Shown: piece after piece, positions 7,268 to 15,643 of the stretch
Position numbering within the stretch: position 1 is the first letter of the stretch
Layout of the letters: each line of letters opens with the position of its first letter
Source: CAZRIT01 sp964600225
GTDB taxonomy: Bacteria; Bacillota; Clostridia; Christensenellales; CAG-138
Direction: 5' to 3'
Assembly: GCA_964600225.1 (NCBI GenBank)
Contig: CAZRIT010000016.1
Span: 1-30,693 of the forward strand
DNA length: 30,693 nucleotides
Made by a program: the position numbers and the translations under genes
Notes under the pieces: model-generated
Seen by the model: the letters and a program-made list of their open reading frames with translations, nothing else
Told to the model about the DNA's origin: nothing
Databases searched by the model: none

Positions 7268-8296
7268 ATGTTTGAAGGTAAAACCCTGTTGATTACGGGC
7301 GGCACGGGCAGCTTCGGCAACGCCGTGCTCGAGCGCTTCCTCGATTCCGACATCGGGCAAATCCGCATCCTGTCGCGCGACGAAAAGAAGCAGGACGATA
7401 TGCGCCGCCACTACCACAACGACCGCATCCAGTTTTTCATCGGCGATGTGCGCGATATCGCCTCCGTCAAAAACGCCATCTACGGCGTGGACTATGTCTT
7501 CCACGCGGCGGCCTTAAAGCAGGTGCCGTCGTGCGAGTTCTTCCCGCTGGAGGCCGTGAAAACCAACGTCTTTGGCACCGACAACGTGCTCACCGCCGCC
7601 ATCTCGGAGGGCGTCAAGCGCGTAATCTGCCTGTCCACCGACAAGGCCGCCTACCCCATCAACGCCATGGGCACCTCCAAGGCCATGATGGAGAAGGTCA
7701 TCGTGGCCAAATCCCGCACGGTGGACCCAAGCCGCACCACCATCTGCTGCACGCGCTACGGCAACGTGATGTGCTCGCGCGGCAGCGTCATCCCGCTGTT
7801 TATCGACCAGATCGAATCGGGCCTGCCGCTGACGGTGACGGAGCCCCAAATGACGCGGTTTATCATGAGCCTGTCGGAGGCGGTGGAGCTGGTGGCGTTT
7901 ACGTTTGAACACGGACAAAGCGGCGATATCATGGTGCAAAAGGCCCCCGCGTGTACCATCGAGGTGCTGACCGAGGCGGTCAAACGCGTGTTTCACGCCG
8001 ACAACCCCGTGCGCGTCATCGGCATCCGCCACGGCGAAAAGATGTACGAAACGCTGCTGACCAACGAGGAGTGCGCACGCGCCATCGATATGGGCGATTA
8101 TTTCCGCGTGCCCAAGGATGCGCGCGACCTCAACTATGAGAACTATTTCGACAAGGGCCGCACCGAGCCCAACGTGCTGACGGAGTTCAATTCCTCCAAT
8201 ACCGAGCTGTTGGACGTGCCCGCCGTGATGGAAAAGCTGCTTTCGCTCAGCTATGTGCGCGAACGGCTTGCCCGCTACGAGGGTGCGCGCGTATGA
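7268..8296 (+). CDS. capE: UDP-GlcNAc 4,6-dehydratase / 5-epimerase (CapE/FnlA)
   Basis: A 342-residue SDR enzyme, the first of three steps from UDP-GlcNAc to UDP-N-acetyl-L-fucosamine: dehydration to the 4-keto-6-deoxy sugar with C5 epimerisation. NAD(P) motif GGTGSFG (11-17); SRDEKKQDDMR; HAAALKQVP; STDKAAYP with TDK at 124-126. In place of the usual YxxxK it has MGTSK (M134, K138), the MxxxK signature of CapE/WbjB/FnlA. AAGGAG lies about nine bases before the ATG. The next two genes are capF and capG in pathway order, which makes the assignment strong. Confidence 0.93.
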   Translation: MFEGKTLLITGGTGSFGNAVLERFLDSDIGQIRILSRDEKKQDDMRRHYHNDRIQFFIGDVRDIASVKNAIYGVDYVFHAAALKQVPSCEFFPLEAVKTNVFGTDNVLTAAISEGVKRVICLSTDKAAYPINAMGTSKAMMEKVIVAKSRTVDPSRTTICCTRYGNVMCSRGSVIPLFIDQIESGLPLTVTEPQMTRFIMSLSEAVELVAFTFEHGQSGDIMVQKAPACTIEVLTEAVKRVFHADNPVRVIGIRHGEKMYETLLTNEECARAIDMGDYFRVPKDARDLNYENYFDKGRTEPNVLTEFNSSNTELLDVPAVMEKLLSLSYVRERLARYEGARV

Positions 8297-9399
8297 GGAT
8301 ACTGGTAACGGGCGGCAACGGCTTTATGGGCAAAAACCTTGTCACGGCGCTGTTGCAGCGCGGCGACGAGGTATACGTTTACGATATCGATACGCCCAAG
8401 GAGCTGCTGGACCGCTATTGCAGCGACTGCGCGTTCGTGTTCCATCTGGCGGGCGTCAACCGCCCCAAGACGCAGGATGAGTTCATGCTCGGCAACTACG
8501 GCTTTACCGACGCGCTGCTGCAAACCCTGAAAAAGTACCGTAACCGCTGCCCCGTCATGCTCTCCTCCTCCATACAGGCGGCGCTGCCGAACCTGTACGG
8601 CAAGAGCAAGAAGGCGGGCGAGGCGCTGCTGCTGCAATATGGGCGCGAGACGGGCGCGGATATCCATGTGTTCCGCTTCCCCAACGTGTTTGGCAAGTGG
8701 TCGCGCCCCAACTACAACAGCGCCATCGCCACATTCTGCCATAACATCGCGCGCGATCTGCCCATCACCGTCAACGATCCCGCCACGCCCATGCATGTGG
8801 TGTACATTGACGATCTGGTTGAATCGCTCATCGACCTGCTAAACGGCGTGCGCACCATGGACGGCCTGTACTGCGCCGTGCCGACCACCTATCACACCAC
8901 GCTCGGCCACATTGCCGAAAGCATCCTTAGCTTCCGCGCCGTAAGGGATATGGGCGTGCTGCCCGATCTGGGCGACCCGCTGACGGCCAAACTGTACGCC
9001 ACCTACCAAAGCTTCCTGCCGACGGACGGGCTTTCGTATCCGCTGACGAAGCATGCGGACGAGCGCGGCAGCTTTACCGAATTTTTGCGCTCGGCGCACG
9101 CGGGCCAGGTCTCCGTGAACGTATCCAGGCCGGGCATCGTCAAGGGGAACCACTGGCACCACACCAAGCATGAAAAGTTTCTGGTCGTTTCGGGCACGGG
9201 CGTCATCCGCCTGCGCTCCATGCTTGACGGCGCCATCGCCGCCTATCCCGTGGACGGCGCCAGCCCGACGGTGGTGGATATTCCGCCCGGGTTCACCCAC
9301 AACATCGAAAACACGGGCGCGGAGCCGCTGGTGACCGTCATGTGGGCCAACGAGTGCTTCGATCCCGATCATCCCGATACCATGCGCCAGGAGGTATAA
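8293..9399 (+). CDS. capF: Bifunctional 4-keto sugar epimerase/reductase with cupin domain (CapF/FnlB)
   Basis: A 368-residue two-domain enzyme for the second step of UDP-L-FucNAc synthesis. The N-terminal SDR (about 1-245) has TGGNGFMG (6-13) and Y102-x-x-x-K106 in NLYGKSK. The C-terminal cupin (about 247-368) carries a metal-site cluster in NHWHHTKHEKF (H287, H289/H290, H293, E294) and PGFTHNIEN. In CapF the cupin does C3 epimerisation and the SDR reduces C4 with NADPH. Start and previous stop overlap as ATGA, indicating tight coupling to capE. Length and both domains match the family. Confidence 0.94.
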   Translation: MRILVTGGNGFMGKNLVTALLQRGDEVYVYDIDTPKELLDRYCSDCAFVFHLAGVNRPKTQDEFMLGNYGFTDALLQTLKKYRNRCPVMLSSSIQAALPNLYGKSKKAGEALLLQYGRETGADIHVFRFPNVFGKWSRPNYNSAIATFCHNIARDLPITVNDPATPMHVVYIDDLVESLIDLLNGVRTMDGLYCAVPTTYHTTLGHIAESILSFRAVRDMGVLPDLGDPLTAKLYATYQSFLPTDGLSYPLTKHADERGSFTEFLRSAHAGQVSVNVSRPGIVKGNHWHHTKHEKFLVVSGTGVIRLRSMLDGAIAAYPVDGASPTVVDIPPGFTHNIENTGAEPLVTVMWANECFDPDHPDTMRQEV

Positions 9400-9402
9400 A
9401 CC

Positions 9403-10530
9403 GTGCAAAAGCTCAAACTCATGACCGTGCTGGGCACGCGTCCCGAAATCATCCGTCTTTCCTCGGTGATACAATGCGCCGACAAATACCTGGATCACAC
9501 CCTTGTGCACACGGGGCAAAACTACGACTATACCCTCAACGAGATCTTCTTTTCCGATCTGGGGCTGCGCGCGCCCGATTACTATCTGGACAGCGTCGGC
9601 AAGGATCTGGGCGAAACCATGGGCAACATCATCGCCAAATCGTACGCCGTGATGACCAAGGTGCAGCCCGACGCCGTGCTGATACTGGGCGATACCAACT
9701 CCGCCCTGTCCGCCATCGCCGCCAAGCGGCTCAAAATCCCGATATTCCACATGGAGGCGGGCAACCGCTGCTGGGACTGGAACGTGCCCGAGATGGTCAA
9801 CCGCACCATCGTGGACCGCATCAGCGATATCAACCTGCCCTATACGGAGCATTCGCGCCGCTACCTGCTTTCCGAAGGGTTCGACGGCAAGACGATCTTT
9901 GTGACGGGCTCGCCCATGCGCGAGGTGCTGAATAAGCACCTGGACGCCATCGGGCAAAGCGACGTGCTCGACCGCCTGGGTCTTGCCGATAACGGCTACT
10001 TTCTGCTTTCGGCGCACCGCGAGGAGAACATCGACAACGAGCTGAACTTCATGACGCTCATGAACGCCGTCAACGACATTGCCGATCAATACGGCATGCC
10101 CGTCATCTATTCCACGCACCCCAGAAGCCGCAAGTTCATCGATCAACGGGCGTTTGTGTTCCACCCGCTGGTGCGCTCGCTCGAGCCGTTCGGCTTCCTC
10201 GATTATAACCGCCTGCAAAAGGGCGCGCGCTGCGTACTATCCGACAGCGGGACGCTCAGCGAGGAGAGCAACATGCTGGGCTTTCCCGCCGTGCTCATCC
10301 GCACCTCCACCGAGCGGCCCGAGGCGCTGGACAAGGGCAGCATCGTGCTTGGCGGCATCCGCCCCGACAGCATGCAGCAGGCGGTGGAGATGGCGATTGC
10401 CATGCACGACGCCAGCGAGCCCGTCGCCACGCCGCCCGACTACGAGGACGGCAACGTCAGCCTCAAGGTTGTGCGCATCATCCAAAGCTATACCGAAATT
10501 GTCAACCGCACCACATGGGGCAAGCGGTAA
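9403..10530 (+). CDS. capG: UDP-N-acetyl sugar 2-epimerase (CapG/FnlC)
   Basis: A 375-residue non-hydrolysing 2-epimerase of the WecB fold, which converts the CapF product to UDP-N-acetyl-L-fucosamine. Motifs: VLGTRPEIIRL (9-19), HTGQNYDY, LGDTNSAL, HMEAGNRCWDWNVPEMVNR with the active-site region, SAHREENID and SDSGTLSEESNMLGFP. The WDWNVPE stretch is the form seen in CapG/FnlC rather than the DGNIPWPEE form of WecB. GTG start, with AGGAGG upstream in the end of capF. With capE and capF the pathway is complete. Confidence 0.92.
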   Translation: MQKLKLMTVLGTRPEIIRLSSVIQCADKYLDHTLVHTGQNYDYTLNEIFFSDLGLRAPDYYLDSVGKDLGETMGNIIAKSYAVMTKVQPDAVLILGDTNSALSAIAAKRLKIPIFHMEAGNRCWDWNVPEMVNRTIVDRISDINLPYTEHSRRYLLSEGFDGKTIFVTGSPMREVLNKHLDAIGQSDVLDRLGLADNGYFLLSAHREENIDNELNFMTLMNAVNDIADQYGMPVIYSTHPRSRKFIDQRAFVFHPLVRSLEPFGFLDYNRLQKGARCVLSDSGTLSEESNMLGFPAVLIRTSTERPEALDKGSIVLGGIRPDSMQQAVEMAIAMHDASEPVATPPDYEDGNVSLKVVRIIQSYTEIVNRTTWGKR

Positions 10531-10535
10531 CCGCC

Positions 10536-11732
10536 ATGGCAGAGCAAGCCGCGGCCCCGATGCATATTATCTACGCCTCCACGCTGATGCATCCCGATAC
10601 GTTCAGGCGCGTCTTTGCGGATGCGCCGTTTCCGCCCAGCCAGGCCGCGCAGAAGTATCATCGCCTGATGACGGAGGGCCTCGCCGCCAACGACGCGCAG
10701 GTCACCGCGCTGAGCGCCCCGCCCGTTTCCCGCCTGACCGGCAAACAGCGCATCGTATGCGTGCAGGGGGAAACGCAGGGCGGCGTGCGGTATCGCTACC
10801 TGCCCATCATCGATCTCCCCGTGGTCAAGCATGCCGTCGTGTGGCTTTGGGCGTTCTTTACGGTGCTGTTTTCGGCCAATCGCAACACCTATGTGCTGTG
10901 CGACGCGCTCAACATCACCCTCGCCTCCGCCGCGCGCACAGCGGCACGCCTGCGTAACCGTCCCTGCGCGGCCATCGTAACGGATGTGCCCGATATTTTG
11001 GGCGGCAACAGCCTTGCCGCGCGCGCCAACATGCGCCAGATCCTCCGCTACGATGGGTATGTGCTGCTGACCGCCGCCATGAACGAGCGCGTCAACCCGC
11101 GCCACAAGCCCTTCCTGGTGGCCGAGGGACAGGCGGACGCATCGCTTTTGACCAATGCCGACTCGGCGGAAAAGTACCCCGACCCCGTATGTCTCTATGC
11201 GGGCATGCTGCACGAAAAATACGGCATCCTGCGGCTGGTGCAGGCATTTTTGCTGCTGCCGCACGCCAACGCGCGGCTGATCATCTACGGCACGGGCGAC
11301 GCAGCGGAGCGCATACAAAAGATTGCAAACGCGGATGCGCGCATCGAATACCGCGGGGTGTGCGACAATGCGGAGGTTGTGCGCGAGGAAGCGCGCGCGT
11401 GGCTATTGATCAACCCGCGGCCGAGCGACGAGGAATTTACGCGGTTTTCCTTCCCGTCCAAGAATTTGGAGTACATGGCCTCGGGCACAGCTGTGCTGAC
11501 CACCAAGCTGCCCGGCATGCCCGCCGCCTACCACGATTATGTGTACCTGTTCGACGATGAAACGCCCGCGGGCATGGCGGATACGCTGGTCAGGCTGCTC
11601 TCCTCTGACCGCGCGGCGCTGGACAGAAAGGGCGCCGCAGCGCGCAATTTTGTACTGACCGAAAAGAGCAACGTCACCCAGGCCAAGCGCATCCTTGCGC
11701 TGCTGCACGGCCTTGGCCGCAAGCATGGCTAG
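10536..11732 (+). CDS. Glycosyltransferase family 4 (second)
   Basis: About 398 residues, GT-B fold. The C-terminal half is recognisable: VCLYAGMLHEKYGILRLVQAF, LIIYGTGDAAERIQ, and the donor-site region around LLINPRPSDEEFTRFSFPSKNLEYMASGTAVLTTKLPGM, typical of GT4. The N-terminal half is less conserved and has a hydrophobic patch (VVWLWAFFTVLFSAN, about residues 95-110) for membrane association. The start is uncertain: ATGs at 10515, 10536 and 10560 all lack a good ribosome site; I chose 10536, just after the capG stop. It probably adds a later sugar of the repeat unit; donor unknown. Confidence 0.82.
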   Translation: MAEQAAAPMHIIYASTLMHPDTFRRVFADAPFPPSQAAQKYHRLMTEGLAANDAQVTALSAPPVSRLTGKQRIVCVQGETQGGVRYRYLPIIDLPVVKHAVVWLWAFFTVLFSANRNTYVLCDALNITLASAARTAARLRNRPCAAIVTDVPDILGGNSLAARANMRQILRYDGYVLLTAAMNERVNPRHKPFLVAEGQADASLLTNADSAEKYPDPVCLYAGMLHEKYGILRLVQAFLLLPHANARLIIYGTGDAAERIQKIANADARIEYRGVCDNAEVVREEARAWLLINPRPSDEEFTRFSFPSKNLEYMASGTAVLTTKLPGMPAAYHDYVYLFDDETPAGMADTLVRLLSSDRAALDRKGAAARNFVLTEKSNVTQAKRILALLHGLGRKHG

Positions 11733-11759
11733 CCCGCAACGGATAAAGGAGGAATCGCC

Positions 11760-12905
11760 TTGGAATTGACCAACCAAGCCGCCCGCACCGCGACCTGCGC
11801 CTTTCTGGGCGACGTGCGGCTGAACGATATGCACACCTGCGCCCTGTTGGACGCGGCCGTGCAGGCATATCTGGACGGGCACGATATCCGCTGCTGCAAT
11901 TTTGAGGGCGCGGCCTTTCACCCAAACGCCGTATCGCACAAAAAGGCGGGCCCCGCGGTGCTGCAGGGCAAGCGCACGGCGGAGCGGGTGCTGCAAAGCA
12001 ACTGCAACCTCGTCACCCTGGCCAACAATCACGTCATGGACTACGGCGAACGGGGGCTGGCCGCCACGCTCGATGCGCTGTCCTCGGTCACCACGGTGGG
12101 CGCGGGCATGTCGCGTTCCCCGGCGTATCGGCCGTATATCACCGCCGTCAACGGCGTCAAGCTGGGCTTTCTGGCGCTCTCCGAGTACCAGTACGGCACG
12201 CTGGGCGTCACGGAGGACTCGGACGCCGCGGGAGTAGCGTGGATCAACGACCCAACGGTCTTTGGCATTATCCGCAGTCTGCGCACCGAGGTCAACCACA
12301 TCGTACTGCTGTGCCACGCGGGGCTGGAGGACGTGGAGCAGCCCCTGCCCGAGTGGCGCGCGCTGTACCGCAGGTTCATCGACGCGGGCGTTTCAGCGGT
12401 CATCGCCTCGCACCCGCACATCGTGCAGGGTTGGGAGCAGTACAAGGACGGGGTCATCGTTTACAGCCTTGGCAACGCCGCATGGGAGCCCGAGAACGAC
12501 TTTTCGGAGCGTACATCCCTGCTTGCCTCGGTCACCTTCCCTCTGCACGGCGCGCCGACGCTTTGCATGCGGCCCGTCGAATGGCGGCAGGGGCAGATAC
12601 GGTTTGACGAACGCGCGGAGACCGCCGCACGGCTGGACGGCATCCACCACATCCTGCACGATGAAAAGCTGTATCGGGCGGAGGCGGAACGCATCTGCCG
12701 CGCGTTCTACAGGGACATTGCGCTGCAGGACTTTTTTACCGTCACGGGCGCGCTGCCCGGCGGCAAATGGCAGCAGCTCAAAAACGCCGTCAAGCTGTTG
12801 GTGCGTAAGCCCCGTCTCAACGAACCGCTGCTGTTGTCCATGCTGGAGAATGAATCCTACCGCTGGGCGGCTGCGGCTGGGCTGCGCGCGGCGCAGCCCA
12901 AGTAA
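11760..12905 (+). CDS. CapA-family protein (PGA_cap metallophosphatase fold)
   Basis: A 381-residue protein of the family named after the poly-gamma-glutamate capsule protein CapA, which has a metallophosphoesterase-like fold. Signatures: FLGDVRLNDM, CNFEGA, LVTLANNHVMDYGERGL, LGFLALSEYQYG, IVLLCHAGLE and VSAVIASHPHIVQGWEQYKDG followed by VYSLGNAAW. The TTG start is fixed by GGAGG seven bases ahead. No signal peptide or N-terminal membrane helix is seen, so unlike classical CapA it looks cytoplasmic. No pgsB/pgsC partners are present, so polyglutamate synthesis is not implied; a role in processing the glycan or its lipid carrier is more likely. It is followed by an assembly gap. Confidence 0.86.
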   Translation: MELTNQAARTATCAFLGDVRLNDMHTCALLDAAVQAYLDGHDIRCCNFEGAAFHPNAVSHKKAGPAVLQGKRTAERVLQSNCNLVTLANNHVMDYGERGLAATLDALSSVTTVGAGMSRSPAYRPYITAVNGVKLGFLALSEYQYGTLGVTEDSDAAGVAWINDPTVFGIIRSLRTEVNHIVLLCHAGLEDVEQPLPEWRALYRRFIDAGVSAVIASHPHIVQGWEQYKDGVIVYSLGNAAWEPENDFSERTSLLASVTFPLHGAPTLCMRPVEWRQGQIRFDERAETAARLDGIHHILHDEKLYRAEAERICRAFYRDIALQDFFTVTGALPGGKWQQLKNAVKLLVRKPRLNEPLLLSMLENESYRWAAAAGLRAAQPK

Positions 12906-12929
12906 GCGGCGACAGACCGCACAGGCATT

Positions 12930-12939
12930 NNNNNNNNNN
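12930..12939. other. Assembly gap (10 Ns)
   Basis: Ten undetermined bases 24 bases after the CapA-like stop. Ten Ns is often a placeholder of arbitrary size, so sequence, even whole genes, may be missing between the CapA-like gene and the flippase. Confidence 0.98.
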
Positions 12940-12996
12940 GATTTTATCCCTTATCCCGTCAAGCACCGTTCGCGGCGGCGGGAGGAAAGCAGGCGC

Positions 12997-14346
12997 ATGG
13001 GTATCTTTACCAAGTCCGACAACCCCATTTTAAAACGCTTTGCCGCCAATACGGGCTGGCTTGTAGCGCAAAACGTATTCCAATATATGTTAAGCGCGAT
13101 CATCGGCATTCTGGCTGCGCGCTACATGGGGCCAAGCAACTACGGCATATTGGGCTATGGCGCGGCCATGATGGCGCTGTTTTCGCCCTTCTGCACACTC
13201 GGCATCAACGATGTGCTCATCCCCTGCATGGTGGACGAGCCCGACGATACGGGCAAGCTCATCGGCACCGCGCTTGTGATGCGGCTGGTTTCCACCGCAC
13301 TCTCCATCGGCGCGATGCTGCTGCTGGTTGCCATCATGAAGCCCAACAACAAGCTCATGCTGGTGGTGACGGCGCTGCAATCGCTGCAGCTGATTATCCA
13401 AACCTGCGATGTATTCCGCCTGTGGTTCCAGATGAAGCTGATGAGCAAGTACACCGCCATCGGCTCGGTGGTGGGCAACATTGCCTGTTCGGTTTGGCGC
13501 GTGGCGCTGTTGATCAAGGGCGCGAGCGTGGAATGGTTTGCGCTCACCAGCGTCATCCAGATGCTGGCCAACTACCTGTTCGTGCTGCCGATGTTTGCAA
13601 AGCTTTCCAAGATTCGCATCGGCTTTTCCAAGGAGGCCATGCGGCGGCTCTGGAACCGCAGCTATCAGCTCATTCTGGCGGGATTGACCATTGTGCTGGC
13701 CAACCGCGTGGGCGCGGTGATTTTGAGCAATATGCTCGGCGATACGCCGCTTGGCGTCTACAACGCCGCGCTCAACATCGCCATGATGTGGGTGTTTGTG
13801 CCGCAGGCGTTCATCGATTCCGCCACGCCCATCCTCATGCAGACCAACAAGGACAATCCCGATCAGTTTTGGCCGCGCTATCAGGTGCTGATGATGACCG
13901 TGCTGGCCATCTGCGTGCTGGCGGGCTGCGGCATCTTTGTGCTGGCGCCGTGGATTGTGGACTTTCTCTACGGCCCGACGTACGCCGCGTCCGCGCCGCT
14001 GCTGCGGGTGCTGGGGTGGATTGGGGTATTCACCAGCATCGGTACCGCGCGCAACATCTGGACGCTTGCCAAGAACAAGCAAAAGTATGTGAAATACTTC
14101 TGCATGGTCAGCGCGGCGACCAGCATTGTACTCAACATCTGCCTCATCAAGCTGTGGGGCGCAATGGGCGCGGCCGTATCCATCGTGCTGGTCAACGTGG
14201 TGCAATCCCTGATTTCGCCGCTGTTTTGGAAGGAATCGCGGGAGTTTGTCACAGGCTATTTTTCGGGCTTTGCCATGCTGCCCGAAGTGTTTCGGCAGGC
14301 CAAGGCGCTGCTGAAAAGGAAGGATGACCACGATGAGCATTCGTAA
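12997..14346 (+). CDS. Polysaccharide flippase (Wzx-type, MOP superfamily)
   Basis: A 449-residue multi-pass membrane protein with about 12-14 hydrophobic segments, opening with NTGWLVAQNVFQYMLSAIIGILAARYMGPSNYGILGYG, the usual start of RfbX/Wzx proteins. It should flip undecaprenyl-linked repeat units across the membrane. The start is ATG 12997 with GGAGG 11 bases before it; the same frame stays open upstream through the N gap, but that part has no homology and crosses undetermined bases. The C-terminus is basic (KALLKRKDDHD) and overlaps the next gene by 14 bases. Confidence 0.9.
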   Translation: MGIFTKSDNPILKRFAANTGWLVAQNVFQYMLSAIIGILAARYMGPSNYGILGYGAAMMALFSPFCTLGINDVLIPCMVDEPDDTGKLIGTALVMRLVSTALSIGAMLLLVAIMKPNNKLMLVVTALQSLQLIIQTCDVFRLWFQMKLMSKYTAIGSVVGNIACSVWRVALLIKGASVEWFALTSVIQMLANYLFVLPMFAKLSKIRIGFSKEAMRRLWNRSYQLILAGLTIVLANRVGAVILSNMLGDTPLGVYNAALNIAMMWVFVPQAFIDSATPILMQTNKDNPDQFWPRYQVLMMTVLAICVLAGCGIFVLAPWIVDFLYGPTYAASAPLLRVLGWIGVFTSIGTARNIWTLAKNKQKYVKYFCMVSAATSIVLNICLIKLWGAMGAAVSIVLVNVVQSLISPLFWKESREFVTGYFSGFAMLPEVFRQAKALLKRKDDHDEHS

Positions 14347-15643
14347 TCGGCTCGCGCATAACCCCATCTATATTTGGCTTTCCCACGCCTCCTATCGCCT
14401 CGGTACGCTTATTTCGCCCGATTGGACAAGCCGCCGCCGCTTTCAAAAGACGTTCGGCTTTGCGCTGCGCGAGGATGCGCCCGTATGGTGGAGCGAAAAG
14501 CTGATGCTGCTCAAAATGCGCGATTACAACCGCAGCCCGCTGGTGCGCCAATGCGCCAACAAATACGCCGTGCGTGATTATGTGCGCAAATGCGGCTGCG
14601 GCGAGCTGCTGCTGGAGACCTATGGCGTTTGGGACAACGCAAACGACATTCCCTTTGATGAGCTGCCGCCCGATTGCATCCTCAAAACGACCATGGGCTG
14701 CGGCCTTCAAAATCATGTCATTATCCGAAACGGGCAACTGCCCGATCACGCCGCTGCCGTCCGTACGCTGCAATCGGCGCTGCATGACCGCTACTATTTG
14801 GACTATGCGGAGATGCAGTATGCGCCCGGCAGCGATTACAAGCCGCAGATCTATTGCGAACGCCTGGTTTCGTCCCCCGCGGGCGCCATGCCCCCCGATT
14901 ACAAGGTATACTGCTTCCACGGGGAACCGCACTATGTGTTGTACTGTTACAACCGTAGCACGCACGATGGGCATGCGGAGTTTATGCTTCTGAATGCAAA
15001 CGGGCAGCCACAACCTGCCCTGTTCCCAAGTAACGCCGAAAATGCTACCCCCCCCCCGATCTGCATATCTGGAAAAAATGTTTCATTATGCGCGGATTCT
15101 TTCCAAGCCGTTCCCGTTTGTACGCGTGGACTTCTATATGGAAAACGACCGACCGCTGATCGGCGAAATGACCTTTACACCGAAGGCGTGCCTCAACATC
15201 AACATGACCGAGCTCGGTCAAGTCGAATTGGGAAGACTGTTATGAAGAAAGAACGCCCTGCTTTTACCGTTGCATCCGCTTTGCCAAAAGAAGGTGTAAG
15301 CAGGGAGCCATCTACTCATGCTGCACCAACAAAGTCCGCTGCATGCTATAACCGCAGCGGCGCCGATGGGCACGCGGATTACATGTTCATGAATACCGAC
15401 TGGCTGCCGCAGCCTGCGCTGCATCCGTGTACCGCCATGGACAACCCGCCGCCACGGCCCAAGTGTCTGGACAAGCTGTACGATTACGCGCGGGTTCTCT
15501 CACAACCGTTTCCGTTTGTGCGTGTGGACTTTTATGTGGAACATGATCGGCCGTTGATCGGCGAAATGACCTTTACGCCATCGGCGTGCCTCGATACCGA
15601 CCTGACCGAGCTTGGACAGGTCGAATTGGGAAAGCTTTTATAA
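14333..15643 (+). CDS. TupA-like ATP-grasp protein, out of frame at a C10 tract and fused to a second C-terminal cassette
   Basis: As read, 436 residues. Residues 1-238 are a TupA-like ATP-grasp body (KLMLLKMRDYNRSPLV, NKYAVRDYV, LPPDCILKTTMGCG, MPPDYKVYCFHGEP). TupA proteins make teichuronopeptide in alkaliphilic Bacillus and probably ligate amino acids to glycans. At ten Cs (15048-15057) the frame changes. The natural C-terminus (FPFVRVDFY...GEMTFTP...GQVELGRLL, ending at 15245) is then read in the wrong frame for about 62 codons. The frame stays open and enters a second, in-frame copy of the same C-terminus, ending at 15643. With nine Cs the product would be a normal 303-residue enzyme stopping at 15245, and an ATG at 15242 (ATGA overlap) could restart a 133-residue product with cassette 2. 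The start at 14333 is preferred over 14324 for its ribosome site. This could be a real switch or a sequence error. Confidence 0.75.
   Translation: MSIRNRLAHNPIYIWLSHASYRLGTLISPDWTSRRRFQKTFGFALREDAPVWWSEKLMLLKMRDYNRSPLVRQCANKYAVRDYVRKCGCGELLLETYGVWDNANDIPFDELPPDCILKTTMGCGLQNHVIIRNGQLPDHAAAVRTLQSALHDRYYLDYAEMQYAPGSDYKPQIYCERLVSSPAGAMPPDYKVYCFHGEPHYVLYCYNRSTHDGHAEFMLLNANGQPQPALFPSNAENATPPPICISGKNVSLCADSFQAVPVCTRGLLYGKRPTADRRNDLYTEGVPQHQHDRARSSRIGKTVMKKERPAFTVASALPKEGVSREPSTHAAPTKSAACYNRSGADGHADYMFMNTDWLPQPALHPCTAMDNPPPRPKCLDKLYDYARVLSQPFPFVRVDFYVEHDRPLIGEMTFTPSACLDTDLTELGQVELGKLL
14945..15245 (+). repeat. C-terminal ATP-grasp cassette 1 (301 bases, holds the C10 tract)
   Basis: From the Cys of CYNRS to the TGA at 15245. 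Removing one C gives exactly 300 bases, or 99 residues plus stop, equal to cassette 2. By eye 65 of 99 residues match cassette 2, with identical blocks PFPFVRVDFY, DRPLIGEMTFTP and TELGQVELG. Confidence 0.85.
15048..15057 (+). other. Homopolymeric C10 tract (candidate contingency locus)
   Basis: Ten consecutive Cs inside the ATP-grasp coding region. Nine or twelve Cs would restore the conserved frame (reading ...TPPRSAYLEKM...). The equivalent site in cassette 2 encodes NPPPRPKCLDKL from mixed codons and has no such run. Confidence 0.9.
15344..15643 (+). repeat. C-terminal ATP-grasp cassette 2 (300 bases)
   Basis: Diverged tandem copy of 14945-15245, separated from it by a 98-base linker. 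Many differences fall at third codon positions while the protein blocks stay the same (for example PFPFVRVDFY is encoded differently), which suggests the copy has been kept as coding sequence. It has no ATP-grasp body of its own. Confidence 0.85.

Noticed and set aside
12262..12996. Upstream extension of the flippase frame through the CapA-like gene and the N gap
   Set aside because: It crosses undetermined bases and is out of frame with the clear CapA-like protein; a good start with a ribosome site exists at 12997.
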